The translations under genes and the position numbers were made by a program. From positions 62,001 through 126,000 of the forward strand of contig JAPDRN010000084.1 of the NCBI GenBank assembly GCA_030247855.1: a DNA stretch of 64,000 nt, read 5' to 3'. Below are positions 7,802 through 16,311 of this stretch, piece by piece. The DNA is from Knufia peltigerae (lineage: Eukaryota > Ascomycota > Eurotiomycetes > Chaetothyriales > Trichomeriaceae). Numbering within the stretch: position 1 is the first letter of the stretch; the number at the start of each line of letters is the position of its first letter. The notes below the pieces were generated by a model, which had not been told where the DNA came from, did not search any database, and saw only the letters and a program-made list of their open reading frames with translations.

Positions 7802-8521
7802 TCAACTTCCGCCTTCGGTCGGCAACGGCGCAGGCACGTTCAACAATCCGCCGCTCGCCACGTACGCGGCCAAGGCCTGGCCCTGGCTGAGCAGGTGGCG
7901 CTCCATCGTGCGCTCGGCGGCCGCGGCATCGCGCTGGCGGAAGCACTCCATCAGTTCGCGGTGTTCGGCCAGCGACTGCGCGGTGCGCCCCGGGGCCAGC
8001 AGCTGGCGCCCGCGATGCATCTTCAGGATGCGGTGCAGGTCGTGGGTGATGCGGATCAGCCACGGGTTGCCGGCGTAGTGCTGCACGGTCTCGTGGATGA
8101 GGTAGTTGTTGCGGTAGTACTCGGCGATGTTGCCGTCTGCGGCCGCCGTTTCCATCGCCGCGTGCAGATCTTCCAGCTGCTGCACGCCGGCGTCGTCGAT
8201 GTGCTTGACCGCTTCATGCGCACAGCGGCCTTCCAGCATTGCCATCACCGGGAACAGCTGGTTGAGGTCTTCCAGCGTCAGCCGGGTGACCCGCGCACCG
8301 CGGCCCGCATCGATCTGCACCAGGCCTTCGGCAGCGAGCAGCTTCAGCGCTTCACGCAACGGCGTGCGGCTGATGCCCAGTTCCCCGCACAGCGCCGGTT
8401 CGTCGATCCATTCGCCCGGGGGCAGGCGGTAGTCGTAGATCTGCTCGCGCACGTGTTCGGCCACCTCTTCATACAGAGGGGCGCGCTTCTTCGGAGTACG
8501 CGGAGCGGGAGCGATGGCCAT
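7802..8521 (-). CDS. GntR-family (FCD) regulator, probably of malonate use (MdcY-like)
   Basis: 239 residues. The winged helix spans about residues 14-85 with the GntR signature EHVREQIYDYRLPPGEWIDE and ISRTPLREALKLLAAEGLV. A helical FCD ligand domain follows (about 90-225) with metal-ligand-type residues in EYYRNNYLIHETV and in EHRELMECFRQRD (conserved His). It is the last gene of the minus-strand block containing the malonate carrier and malonate decarboxylase genes, about 100 bases beyond the carrier and separated by a REP pair. GntR/FCD regulators control malonate genes in other bacteria (MdcY, MatR), so the same role is a strong inference here. Confidence 0.88.
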   Translation of the reverse strand: MAIAPAPRTPKKRAPLYEEVAEHVREQIYDYRLPPGEWIDEPALCGELGISRTPLREALKLLAAEGLVQIDAGRGARVTRLTLEDLNQLFPVMAMLEGRCAHEAVKHIDDAGVQQLEDLHAAMETAAADGNIAEYYRNNYLIHETVQHYAGNPWLIRITHDLHRILKMHRGRQLLAPGRTAQSLAEHRELMECFRQRDAAAAERTMERHLLSQGQALAAYVASGGLLNVPAPLPTEGGS

Positions 8522-8540
8522 GCGGAAAGTGTAACGCCAG

Positions 8541-8616
8541 GTAGTGCCGGCCGCTGGCCGGCAACCTCATGAAGCCATCCAGCGATCATGGGTTGCCGGC
8601 CAGCGACCGGCACTAC
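8541..8616. repeat. Inverted pair of GTAG-type REP elements
   Basis: GTAGTGCCGGCCGCTGGCCGGCAA at 8541-8564 faces TTGCCGGCCAGCGACCGGCACTAC ending at 8616. The pair sits between the carrier gene and the GntR gene and could form one long hairpin in the transcript. Confidence 0.85.
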
Positions 8617-8625
8617 CGCAGGCAT

Positions 8626-9993
8626 TTACATCCAGCCCGGCACCACGAACACCAGCCAGGCCAGCAGCGGGCCGAAGGCCACCACCAGGCCGCTGTAGAC
8701 CAGGAAGCGGCGGAACAGCGTTTCGCGTTCTTCCTTCGCGGCCGAGGCCACTACCAGTGCGCCGTTGGTCGAGAACGGACTGACATCGACGATGGTGGAG
8801 GACACGGCCAGCGCGCAGATCACGCCAGCGGCGCTGAGATGGCCCTGCATCAGGAACGGCACCGCCAGCGGAATGGTGGCACCCAGCACCGCTGCCGACG
8901 AGGCGAACGCGGAGACGATGCCACCCACGTAGCAGACCAGCAGTGCGCCCAGCAGCGGGATGCCGATGCTGGAAACACCGTGGCCGATGAAGTCCACGGC
9001 ACCGGCATGTTCCAGCACGCCGATGTAGGTGACCACGCCGCAGATCAGCAGCACGGTGGACCAGCTGATGCCATCCACCGCACCCTTCTGGCTCTGCGGC
9101 GACAGCAGTGCCAGCACCACCGCAACGGTGATCGAGACCAGGCCGACGTTGAGGTTGTAGATCAGCGCGGCCACGCCCAGGCCGAGCAGGCCGATCAGGG
9201 TGAACAGCCGCTCGCGGGTCAGGCCCACCGCATCCAGTGCCACCGGGTCGTTGGACAGGGTGCCACCACCGGCCGCGACCAACGCACCGTGGCCTTCAAT
9301 GGCGAACTGCCGCGATGAGGCCTGCGGACCACCGGCCATCGCCAGTTCCGCGGTGCCGACCGTGCCCGCCGCAGTGATCGAACCGCGACGCAGCAGCGCG
9401 ATGCCGCCGAAGGCGAAGAAGCAGATCGTGGCCATCATGAAGTTGAAGCCGAGGCTGGTCAGGAACACGGCCATCTCGGTGACTTCCAGCCCGGCCTTCT
9501 GCACCACGCCGTTGGTGATGCTGCCGTACACGCTGATCGGCGAGAATCCGCCGGCCTGCGCACCGTGGATCACCAGCAGGCCCATCATCAATGGGTTGAT
9601 GTTGTACTGCTTGGCAAAGCGCAGCGCGACCGGGCCGATGATCGCCACCGCGGCCGGGCCCAGCGCACCGAAGGCGGTCAGCACGGCGGTGATCACGAAC
9701 ATCACCCACGGGATGGCGACGATATGGCCGCGTACCGCTTTCACCGCCCAGTGCACCAGCAGGTCGATGGTGCCGTTCTTCTGCGCGATGGCGAACAGGT
9801 AGGTGATGCCGACCAGGGTCAGGAACAGGTCACCCGGGAAGCCAGCGAGGACTTCCTTGCCCCCCATGTCGACCCAGAGACCGCCGACGATGAAGGCCAG
9901 CGCGAAGGCGACGGCACCCATGTTGATCGGCATCGCAGTGGCGACGATGAACATGATCACCAGACCGATGATCGTTGCAATTTGTGGAGTCAT
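8626..9993 (-). CDS. matC: MatC-type malonate/dicarboxylate carrier
   Basis: 455 residues, start at the ATG 9993 with GGAGGG directly upstream. The N-terminus (IIGLVIMFIVATAMPINMGA, then VAFALAFIVGGLW) matches the MatC N-terminal domain of rhizobial malonate carriers. About 12 hydrophobic segments follow, with family blocks GFPGDLFLTLVGITYLFAIA, GALGPAAVAIIGPVALRFA and SSTIVDVSPFSTNGALVVA (ion transporter superfamily, SLC13-like fold). It follows mdcH after 133 bases holding short tandem repeats. The position strongly suggests malonate uptake for the decarboxylase. It replaces the MdcL/MdcM pair that serves this purpose in some other organisms. Confidence 0.85.
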   Translation of the reverse strand: MTPQIATIIGLVIMFIVATAMPINMGAVAFALAFIVGGLWVDMGGKEVLAGFPGDLFLTLVGITYLFAIAQKNGTIDLLVHWAVKAVRGHIVAIPWVMFVITAVLTAFGALGPAAVAIIGPVALRFAKQYNINPLMMGLLVIHGAQAGGFSPISVYGSITNGVVQKAGLEVTEMAVFLTSLGFNFMMATICFFAFGGIALLRRGSITAAGTVGTAELAMAGGPQASSRQFAIEGHGALVAAGGGTLSNDPVALDAVGLTRERLFTLIGLLGLGVAALIYNLNVGLVSITVAVVLALLSPQSQKGAVDGISWSTVLLICGVVTYIGVLEHAGAVDFIGHGVSSIGIPLLGALLVCYVGGIVSAFASSAAVLGATIPLAVPFLMQGHLSAAGVICALAVSSTIVDVSPFSTNGALVVASAAKEERETLFRRFLVYSGLVVAFGPLLAWLVFVVPGWM

Positions 9994-10059
9994 GCGCCCT
10001 CCCAGACACCTGATTCGCGTACTGCACGGATGGAAGCCCGCCATCCCGGGGTATGGCCT

Positions 10060-10127
10060 GTTACGTACTGCGCGTTACGTACTGCTCAAACCCGCTACTG
10101 CTCAAACCCGCTACTGCTCAAACCCGT
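10060..10127. repeat. Short tandem repeats between mdcH and matC
   Basis: Two 14-base units (GTTACGTACTGCGC / GTTACGTACTGCTC, 10060-10087) merge into three 16-base units of TACTGCTCAAACCCGC (10080-10127). The last one ends on the first base of the mdcH stop codon on the opposite strand. The unit length is not a multiple of three and the repeats are not translated. Confidence 0.85.
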
Positions 10128-11047
10128 TACCGCAGCCGTTGCAGCGCGCTGCGGACCCACGCCGCCGCGCCGTCCAGGCTCTGGAATTCCTCGATGGCGC
10201 GTACCTCGCAGCATGGATAGGCCGGCGCGATCATGCGTGCCAGTGCGTTGCCCGGGCCCAGCTGCAGGAACACCCGCGCGCCGCGCTCGAAGGCCTGGCG
10301 CATCACCTGTGCCCATTCGATGGTCTGCGCCAGCTGCGCGGACAGCGTATGCACCGTCGTCGTGGTGTCGCGCACCGGTCGTGCATCGATGCCAGCCAAC
10401 AGCGGCAGGCAAGGGGCATGCAGGGTGGTGGCCTGCAACGCAGCAGCAAACGGTGTGACCGCCGCCGACAGCAGTGGCGTGTGTGCCGGCACATGCACCG
10501 GCAACGGGCGGACCTCCGCGCCCTGTGCGTGCGCGGCAGCGGCCAGAGCATTCAGTGCCTGCTGCGTGCCGCCGATGATGAAATGATCTGCGCCGTTGGC
10601 GATGGCCACGTGCGCGCCGTGCGTGTCGCACAGCGGCTGCAGCGTCTGTCGATCCAGGCCGAGGATCGCCTGCATGCCCGCACCGGCGGGACTGGCAGCA
10701 TCCATCAGGCGCGCGCGCTGGGCGGACAGCGAAAGGCAGGTGCTGGCGTCGAAACTGCCGGCGATGGCGTGCGCCGCCAGTTCGCCGATGCTGTACCCGG
10801 CCAGCACGATCGGGCTCGGCAGGGTGTCGCGGAGGACATGCCATTGCGCAATGCTGGCGGCGCACAGCAGCGGTTGCGCCTGCGCGTTGCCGAAGCGGTC
10901 GTCGGCGGCTGCGGCAGCGAACACGTCGCGTTCCAGCACATCGCCCGCCGCATCCAGTACCGCGCGTGCAGCGGCGATGCCACGCACGCGGTCGAACATC
11001 GCCGGATGCTGCGCACCTTGTCCGGGGCAGAGCAGGGCCAGGCTCAT
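10127..11047 (-). CDS. mdcH: Malonate decarboxylase malonyl/acyl transferase subunit MdcH
   Basis: 306 residues of the FabD-like acyltransferase fold. The N-terminal LALLCPGQGAQHPAMF is the typical start. The nucleophile elbow is VLAGYSIGELAAHA (Ser86), and a His in PVHVPAHTPLL (about residue 190) is the expected partner. MdcH moves a malonyl group from malonyl-CoA to the acyl carrier protein MdcC during activation of the decarboxylase. Its ATG overlaps the mdcB stop codon by four bases, so the two are translationally coupled. Confidence 0.92.
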   Translation of the reverse strand: MSLALLCPGQGAQHPAMFDRVRGIAAARAVLDAAGDVLERDVFAAAAADDRFGNAQAQPLLCAASIAQWHVLRDTLPSPIVLAGYSIGELAAHAIAGSFDASTCLSLSAQRARLMDAASPAGAGMQAILGLDRQTLQPLCDTHGAHVAIANGADHFIIGGTQQALNALAAAAHAQGAEVRPLPVHVPAHTPLLSAAVTPFAAALQATTLHAPCLPLLAGIDARPVRDTTTTVHTLSAQLAQTIEWAQVMRQAFERGARVFLQLGPGNALARMIAPAYPCCEVRAIEEFQSLDGAAAWVRSALQRLR

Positions 11048-11901
11048 GCATCCTCCTGCTGCAGCAGGAACCAGGCGCAGGCCAGCAGATCGGCACTGCC
11101 ACCTGGGCTGAGCCGACGCATCACGAAGGCATCGCCGATGGACTGCAGGCGCATACGCCAGTCCGGCGCGAAGGCGCCGCCCGAGGAAAGGAATGCGCTC
11201 GCTTGTTGCTGTGCCCAACGCAGGCCCTCGGCGCCACCACGGTGCAGCAGGTTCAGATCGTCCAGCTGTGCCACCAGCTGCATCAGCGTGTGGCACAGCG
11301 CGGCATCGCGCGGCAGTCCGCTGTCCAGTGCGTGGCGCATGGCAGGCAGGGCCAGCTCGCGCAACACCGGGTAGCCGGCGGCAGCCTGTTCGCGTACGCC
11401 GCAGACGCCGTGCCGCGCGCGCGCGCGCTGTCCCGGGCTGTGTGGGTCCAGTGGCGCAGCGATGAGCGCGTCTTTCCATTGCTGGACCGCCAGACACACC
11501 TGCGCGGCAGATACGGCCTGGCCATGCACACGCCTGCGCTCAGCAGCGGCGGCCACCAGCAGGCCAAGGCTGAAGATCGCACCGCGATGGGTGTTGATGC
11601 CGGCGGTGGCGGCCAGCATGGCCGCTTCAGCGGCAATACCGTGATCGCGCAGCACCGTGAAGGGGGCCCCCGCGGCACCGGCCCTGGCCACCGCAGTGAA
11701 GTAGTGGCGCAGGGCGAACAGGCTGCGCAGGAAGGTGCTGGCATCCATGTCTTCATGGCTGCCGCTGTTGAACGGCGTGACCAGGCCCGGTTTCGGGGCG
11801 CAGGCCAGCTCGGTGTGCAGGCTGGCAATGGCCAGCCGCCCCAGGCGTGCGCTGTCGATCACCGTACCGTGTGCAGGCAACTGCTTGTGGGCGGCAATCA
11901 T
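11044..11901 (-). CDS. mdcB: Triphosphoribosyl-dephospho-CoA synthase MdcB
   Basis: 285 residues of the CitG/MdcB family. Diagnostic blocks are ELACAPKPGLVTPFNSGSHEDMD (residues about 31-53) and GINTHRGAIFSLGLL (about 102-116). The enzyme joins ATP and dephospho-CoA to make the 2'-(5''-triphosphoribosyl)-3'-dephospho-CoA precursor that becomes the prosthetic group of MdcC. It overlaps the genes on both sides by four bases (ATGA), between mdcG and mdcH. Some operons place mdcB directly after mdcA, so the gene order here differs. Confidence 0.92.
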   Translation of the reverse strand: MIAAHKQLPAHGTVIDSARLGRLAIASLHTELACAPKPGLVTPFNSGSHEDMDASTFLRSLFALRHYFTAVARAGAAGAPFTVLRDHGIAAEAAMLAATAGINTHRGAIFSLGLLVAAAAERRRVHGQAVSAAQVCLAVQQWKDALIAAPLDPHSPGQRARARHGVCGVREQAAAGYPVLRELALPAMRHALDSGLPRDAALCHTLMQLVAQLDDLNLLHRGGAEGLRWAQQQASAFLSSGGAFAPDWRMRLQSIGDAFVMRRLSPGGSADLLACAWFLLQQEDA

Positions 11902-12548
11902 GCGATCACCTCGCGCGTGGCAAACAGCGTATCGCGCGCTTCCAATGCGGCTCCGTCCAGGCGCTTCACCAGCACCTGCCGACTGCGGCCGGCAAGTTCG
12001 CGCCAGTTCACCGCGCCGCCATCGGGCAGGCACAGCTCGCCATCGAGACGATGCGGATGGCGGCTCTCCCATGCCAGCAACTGCGCGATCAGCGCCTCGG
12101 CCTGCGCGGCATCGGTCACCTGCCACAGCAGGTCGATGTCCGAACGCTCGTGAACGTAGGGCAGGGCAGTCAGCCATTGCCATGCGAAGGCGCCGAACAC
12201 CCGGGCCGGGGCCAGTGCCTGCAGGTCGTGAAGGGATTCCTGCCATGCCTGCGGAACAACGGCGTCGCCCGCTGCCAGCAGCTCACTCAATGCCGGCGGC
12301 GCGTGCATGCGAGCAACGTCGCGCAACGGCACGCGCAACGACAGGCGCTGCTTGCCTTCGGTCGGTGGCAATGGAATGCCCAGTCGCAGGCGCGGATCGG
12401 CATCATCCGCGGCACGACGCGCCACCACCGCAGGCAGGCCCTGCGCCAGCCATGCGGCAAGGCGCGGCTCGTGCGTGGCCACGTCGGCCCGCCAATCGGC
12501 ATCGGCCGACAGCCAGACCAGCGTGTGCCGGGCCGGCCGCTCAGGCAT
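11898..12548 (-). CDS. mdcG: Phosphoribosyl-dephospho-CoA transferase MdcG
   Basis: 216 residues. MdcG attaches the dephospho-CoA-derived prosthetic group to the serine of MdcC. The nucleotidyltransferase-type metal site is visible as ERSDIDLLWQV (about residues 134-144), preceded by the Gly/Ala-rich VFGAFAWQWLTALPYVH. The N-terminal PARHTLVWLSADADW is typical of the family. It overlaps mdcE by eight bases and mdcB by four, so synthesis of the two cofactor enzymes is coupled to the catalytic subunits. Confidence 0.9.
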   Translation of the reverse strand: MPERPARHTLVWLSADADWRADVATHEPRLAAWLAQGLPAVVARRAADDADPRLRLGIPLPPTEGKQRLSLRVPLRDVARMHAPPALSELLAAGDAVVPQAWQESLHDLQALAPARVFGAFAWQWLTALPYVHERSDIDLLWQVTDAAQAEALIAQLLAWESRHPHRLDGELCLPDGGAVNWRELAGRSRQVLVKRLDGAALEARDTLFATREVIA

Positions 12549-13251
12549 TGCCGTGGCTCACAGCGGTGGCCACCTGCGCAGCCAGCGTACGGCCACCGCG
12601 TTCGGCGCCCAGCGCCGCGCGATGGTCACCGTCGACGGGTGCACGCAGTGCTTCCAGCAGGTGATGTGCCAGATCGCCGTCCCACAGCGTTTGCACTGCG
12701 CCCATCGCCACATAGTTCTCCACGCCCGGTGCGAACACCGGCGAGGTCAGGCTCAGCGCCTGCAGTTTTTCCAACGGCTGCTTGGTCACCCGTGCCATCG
12801 CGCGCAGGTCCATCACCCGCACCTGCGCATCGGGCAGGGCATGGATGTGGTCGGCCATCAGCCCGAACGACAGGAAGCCACCGCTGACCGATTCGCCGTA
12901 GACCAGCGTGACCAGGCGCGCACCACGACGGCGGGCCAGGTCCAGGGTCTGTGCGAGGTGGGCGAAGTAGCCGTTGATGCCCAGCAGTTCATCGCGGCGC
13001 GCCAGCCGCTGGCCGGCGGTATCGACCAGCATCACTATCGGACGCTGCGGATGTACAGCGGTGCTGGCCAGCACGGTATCGGCCAGTACCAGGGCATGGT
13101 CCACGCCCACTTCGATCTTGTCGGTGGTGCCGATCACCGTCACCTCGCCGTCGTCGGTGGTTGCCGTTCCGGTCAGTACCGAATCGTTCACCGCGACTGC
13201 ATGGCCACGCGGGAACAGCGCATCCAGCAGTGTATTCAATGGCAGGCTCAT
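12541..13251 (-). CDS. mdcE: Malonate decarboxylase gamma subunit MdcE
   Basis: 236 residues of the crotonase-like carboxyltransferase fold. Recognisable stretches are LVDTAGQRLARRDELLGINGYFAHLAQTL, cut here as LVDTAGQRLARRDELLG (about residues 75-91), and VTLVYGESVSGGFLSFGLMA (about 113-132), which form an oxyanion region. Together with MdcD it decarboxylates malonyl-S-MdcC to acetyl-S-MdcC without biotin. It lies directly after mdcD with a four-base overlap. Confidence 0.92.
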   Translation of the reverse strand: MSLPLNTLLDALFPRGHAVAVNDSVLTGTATTDDGEVTVIGTTDKIEVGVDHALVLADTVLASTAVHPQRPIVMLVDTAGQRLARRDELLGINGYFAHLAQTLDLARRRGARLVTLVYGESVSGGFLSFGLMADHIHALPDAQVRVMDLRAMARVTKQPLEKLQALSLTSPVFAPGVENYVAMGAVQTLWDGDLAHHLLEALRAPVDGDHRAALGAERGGRTLAAQVATAVSHGNA

Positions 13252-14156
13252 GGCAGGCTCCGGTGTGCGGTGGCGGCAAGGAAGGCATCGGTTTCCAGCA
13301 GCGCCAGGCGTTCTGGGTCAGCAATGCCCTGGCGTGCCCAGATCTGAAGTCCATCGTTGCAGTCGCCCCACGCCGCCACGCGCGCTTTCAATCCGGCGTG
13401 GCGTGCCTGCAGCGCGGCCAGCGCCGCGTCGGTGTCGGTGCTTGCGGTGTCTGGCTGCAGCGCATCAAAGGCCGCCTGCGCAAACGCGCCGATCGCATCG
13501 GGCACCAGCACCTGCGCCTGGTCAATCAGGTAGCGGTGCTTGCCACCGGTCACCCGCCACACCAATGCGCGGTCGCGCGAATCGAACTCCTCCACGCCGC
13601 GCACGGTCTCGATCACTTCCGGGCCGGACAGCGACAGCCGTCCTTCTTCGGACATGATCACGGTGCTGCAGCAGCGGGCGACGATACCCATGCCGCCGAA
13701 GGCGCCGTTGCCACTGCCGATCAGCGCAACTACCGGTACGCCGGCGGCCCGCGCGCCCAGGGTGGCGCGCATGATTTCGGAAATGGCGATCAGGCCGGCG
13801 TTGGCTTCATGCAGGCGCACACCGCCGGTATCGAGCAGCAGCAGCACGCCGTCGGGATGGGTGTCTGCCGCGCGGCGCAGCAGGCCGGTCAACTTGGCGC
13901 CATGCACCTCACCCACGCCGCCGCCCATGAATTCACCCTGCTGCGCGGCCACCAGCACGCGCTTGCCGCGCAGGCGTCCTTCGCCGACGACGATGCCATC
14001 GTCAAAGGCGGCCGGTTGGTCCAGCTGCGCCAGATGCGGGCTGATGGCACGCTGGGCTGGACCGAGAAATTCGCAGAACGATCCGGCATCGAGCAGGCCG
14101 GCGATGCGCGCGCGGGCATCGGCTTCGTAATAGCTGTTGCGCTGTGCGAGCGTCAT
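13248..14156 (-). CDS. mdcD: Malonate decarboxylase beta subunit MdcD
   Basis: 302 residues from the ATG at 14156 (MTLAQRNSYYEADARARI), which overlaps the mdcC stop codon by four bases; longer starts would run into mdcC. The carboxyltransferase core shows DGIVVGEGRLRGKRVLVAAQ, GGGVGEVHGAKLTGLLRRA, LLLLDTGGVRLHEANAGLIA and GSGNGAFGGMGIVARCCS. These are the acyl-CoA-carboxylase-beta-like motifs with glycine oxyanion holes. It forms the decarboxylating heterodimer with MdcE in the cytoplasm. Confidence 0.93.
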   Translation of the reverse strand: MTLAQRNSYYEADARARIAGLLDAGSFCEFLGPAQRAISPHLAQLDQPAAFDDGIVVGEGRLRGKRVLVAAQQGEFMGGGVGEVHGAKLTGLLRRAADTHPDGVLLLLDTGGVRLHEANAGLIAISEIMRATLGARAAGVPVVALIGSGNGAFGGMGIVARCCSTVIMSEEGRLSLSGPEVIETVRGVEEFDSRDRALVWRVTGGKHRYLIDQAQVLVPDAIGAFAQAAFDALQPDTASTDTDAALAALQARHAGLKARVAAWGDCNDGLQIWARQGIADPERLALLETDAFLAATAHRSLP

Positions 14157-14473
14157 GTCCAGTCTCCGGCACGCAGGGTCTCTACCGCCTGGTCCAGGCG
14201 CAGGCTGACCACGGCCGGTGTGGCGCCGGCATCGTTGATCGACACGCGTACATCGCGCAGGGGGTGACGCTGGGCGAAGTCGGCGATCACGGCCTGCCAT
14301 ACCGTGCCGAAGCCACGTGCGGCGGTGATGATGCGCACCGTCATCGCACCATCCAGGTCGGCCGGTTCCAGCAGGATTTCCAGGTTGCCCGAGGCCAGCA
14401 CGCCCACCAGCACTGCATTGGTGGGGAAGCGCACGGGCGTCGTGCCGTCGAATCGATAGTCGAGGGTTTCCAT
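14153..14473 (-). CDS. mdcC: Malonate decarboxylase acyl carrier protein MdcC (delta subunit)
   Basis: 106 residues, usual size for MdcC. The attachment serine lies in VGVLASGNLEILLEP (Ser28), where the triphosphoribosyl-dephospho-CoA group is linked by MdcG. The C-terminal half (VRVSINDAGATPAVVSLRLD) is the conserved delta-subunit ending. The thiol of this arm carries acetyl and malonyl groups between MdcA and MdcD-MdcE. It follows mdcA after ten bases. Confidence 0.93.
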   Translation of the reverse strand: METLDYRFDGTTPVRFPTNAVLVGVLASGNLEILLEPADLDGAMTVRIITAARGFGTVWQAVIADFAQRHPLRDVRVSINDAGATPAVVSLRLDQAVETLRAGDWT

Positions 14474-14483
14474 GGCGTGCCCC

Positions 14484-16127
14484 TTACCAGTTGCGGAAGC
14501 GCTTCGGCGGGTCGTACAGACCGCCGGACCAGCGCACCAGGTCTTTCACCGAACGCGCGGCAAGAAGATCACGGCTGGCATCGCGTACGTTGATGCCGAG
14601 ATCGTCCGGGCGGCGGATCACCCCGCGGTCGCGCAGGTTTTCCACCATCGCGCGGTCGCGACCCCTGCCGACGGCGGTGTAGCCGGCCACGCCGCGGATC
14701 GCCTGCTCGCGTTCTTCCGGGCTGCGGCACAGCAGCAGGTTGGCGATGCCTTCCTCGGTCAGCACATGGCTGACGTCGTCGCCGTAGATCATCACCGGCG
14801 GCAGCGGCATGCTCGCGCGTTCGGCCAGTTCCCAGGCATCGAGGCGATCGACGAAGGCCGGCGCCATGTGCTCGCGGAAGGTTTCCACCATCTGCACCAC
14901 CAGCTTGCGCCCACGCGGCATCTCGCCCGGTCGCGCGGCCTGCTGGCCGGCCTTGATCCAGGCGTCGCTGGCATGGCGACGGCCACGTGCATCCGAGCCC
15001 ATGTTGGGCGCACCCCCAAAGCCGGCTATACGGTCACGCGTTGCGGTGGAGCTGTTGCCCTGCAGATCGATCTGCAGGGTGGAACCGATGAACATGTCGC
15101 AGGCATACAGCCCTGCGGTCTGCGAGAACGCGCGGTTGGAGCGCATCGAACCATCGGCACCGGTGAAGAACACATCCCCGCGCGCGGCGATGTATTTCTC
15201 CATGCCCAGTTCCGAGCCGAACGAGTGCACCGATTTGACGAAGCCCGATTCGATGGCCGGAATCAGCGCCGGGTGTGGGTTGAGCGCCCAGTGCTGGCAG
15301 ATCTTGCCTTTCAGCCCCAGCGATTCGGCATAGGTCGGCAGCAGCAGTTCGATCGCCGCGGTATCGAAACCGATGCCGTGGTTGAGCCGGTTCACCCCGT
15401 ACTCGGCGTAGATGCCCTTGATCGCCATCATCGCCATCAGCACCTGGATCTCGGAGATCTGCGCCGGGTCGCGGGTGAACAGCGGTTCGATGTGGTTCGG
15501 GCGCGGCGCTTGCACCACGAAGTTGACCCAGTCGGCAGGAATGTCGACGCGGGGGAGGGTGTCGACGATCTCGTTGACCTGGGCGATGACGATGCCGCCA
15601 CCGAATGCGGTGGCCTCCACGATCACCGGCGTGTCTTCGGTGTTGGGGCCGGTGTAGAGATTGCCGTGGCGGTCGGCGGCCTGCGCTGCCACCAGTGCCA
15701 CGCGCGGGGTGAGGTCGATGAAGTAGCGGCCGAACAGTTCCAGGTAGGTATGGATGGCGCCGATCTGGATGCGCCCTTCGGCCACCAGGTTGGCCAGCCG
15801 TACCGACTGCGGCCCGGAGAAGGAGAAATCCAGCCTGGAGGCGATGCCGCGCTCGAACACATCCAGGTGCGAGGGCAGCGACAGCACCGACTGCACCATG
15901 TGCAGGTCATGCACCCTTGCCGGATCGAGGTCGGCCAGCGCTTGGGCGAGGAAATCGGCCTGCTTCTGGTTGTTGCCTTCCAGGCAGACCTTGTCGCCCG
16001 GTTCCAGCAGCGCGTGCAGCAGCTCGGCGACATCGCCGGCGGCCACCTCGCGGCCCCTGGCCCATGGCGCGGCGCGTTCCAGCCGCGCCTGGCGGCCCCG
16101 CTCCAGCGTGTCCCAGCTCGGGTTCAT
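14484..16127 (-). CDS. mdcA: Malonate decarboxylase alpha subunit MdcA (acetyl-ACP:malonate ACP transferase)
   Basis: 547 residues from the ATG at 16127 (MNPSWDTLERGRQARLERA), with GGAAG about eight bases upstream. MdcA exchanges acetyl for malonyl on MdcC. Diagnostic stretches are VCLEGNNQKQADFLAQAL (about residues 51-68), MVQSVLSLPSHLDVFERG, VIVEATAFGGGIVIAQVNEI and the C-terminal DLVRWSGGLYDPPKRFRNW, all family landmarks. It is the first gene of the operon. The upstream region has a near-perfect palindrome in a plausible promoter. Confidence 0.95.
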   Translation of the reverse strand: MNPSWDTLERGRQARLERAAPWARGREVAAGDVAELLHALLEPGDKVCLEGNNQKQADFLAQALADLDPARVHDLHMVQSVLSLPSHLDVFERGIASRLDFSFSGPQSVRLANLVAEGRIQIGAIHTYLELFGRYFIDLTPRVALVAAQAADRHGNLYTGPNTEDTPVIVEATAFGGGIVIAQVNEIVDTLPRVDIPADWVNFVVQAPRPNHIEPLFTRDPAQISEIQVLMAMMAIKGIYAEYGVNRLNHGIGFDTAAIELLLPTYAESLGLKGKICQHWALNPHPALIPAIESGFVKSVHSFGSELGMEKYIAARGDVFFTGADGSMRSNRAFSQTAGLYACDMFIGSTLQIDLQGNSSTATRDRIAGFGGAPNMGSDARGRRHASDAWIKAGQQAARPGEMPRGRKLVVQMVETFREHMAPAFVDRLDAWELAERASMPLPPVMIYGDDVSHVLTEEGIANLLLCRSPEEREQAIRGVAGYTAVGRGRDRAMVENLRDRGVIRRPDDLGINVRDASRDLLAARSVKDLVRWSGGLYDPPKRFRNW

Positions 16128-16152
16128 CGACGGACTTCCGAATGGCGTTGGA

Positions 16153-16173
16153 ATAATTACGCCATAATTATGG
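16153..16173 (-). promoter_or_regulatory. Candidate promoter/operator of the mdc operon
   Basis: CCATAATTATGG (16162-16173) is a perfect 12-base palindrome, and the core ATAATTA is repeated directly at 16153-16159. On the minus strand it lies between a TTGCAC hexamer and the mdcA start codon, about 35 bases upstream of the ATG. A GntR/FCD dimer typically binds such short symmetric AT-rich sites, so this is the best candidate target of the regulator at 7802-8521. Confidence 0.5.
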
Positions 16174-16200
16174 AGGGGTGTGCAACCCGCAGCGCAGCAA

Positions 16201-16226
16201 AGAAAAGGCCCGCGCGAAGGCGGGCC
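16201..16226 (-). terminator. Rho-independent terminator of the TonB receptor gene
   Basis: Read on the minus strand: GGCCCGC, six-base loop, GCGGGCC, then TTTTCTTT. Stem and T-run are in the right order for transcription from the receptor gene toward mdcA. Confidence 0.8.
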
Positions 16227-16238
16227 CATTCAGGTGGG

Positions 16239-16293
16239 CCACGACCGTGGGTCGTGGCGGAGCGTCAGAAGCGTGCCGACCAACGGTCGGCAC
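16239..16293. repeat. Two intergenic palindromes (CCACGACC and GTGCCGACC types)
   Basis: CCACGACC-GTG-GGTCGTGG at about 16240-16258 and GTGCCGACC-AAC-GGTCGGCAC at 16273-16293. Both sit between the stop codon of the receptor gene and its terminator, so they would be in the 3' end of that mRNA. Confidence 0.7.
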
Positions 16294-16311
16294 CCACCAT
16301 TTCCGGGTTGC

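Noticed and set aside
10080..10127. Possible CRISPR array
   Set aside because: The 16-base units are directly adjacent with no spacers, and no cas genes are present.
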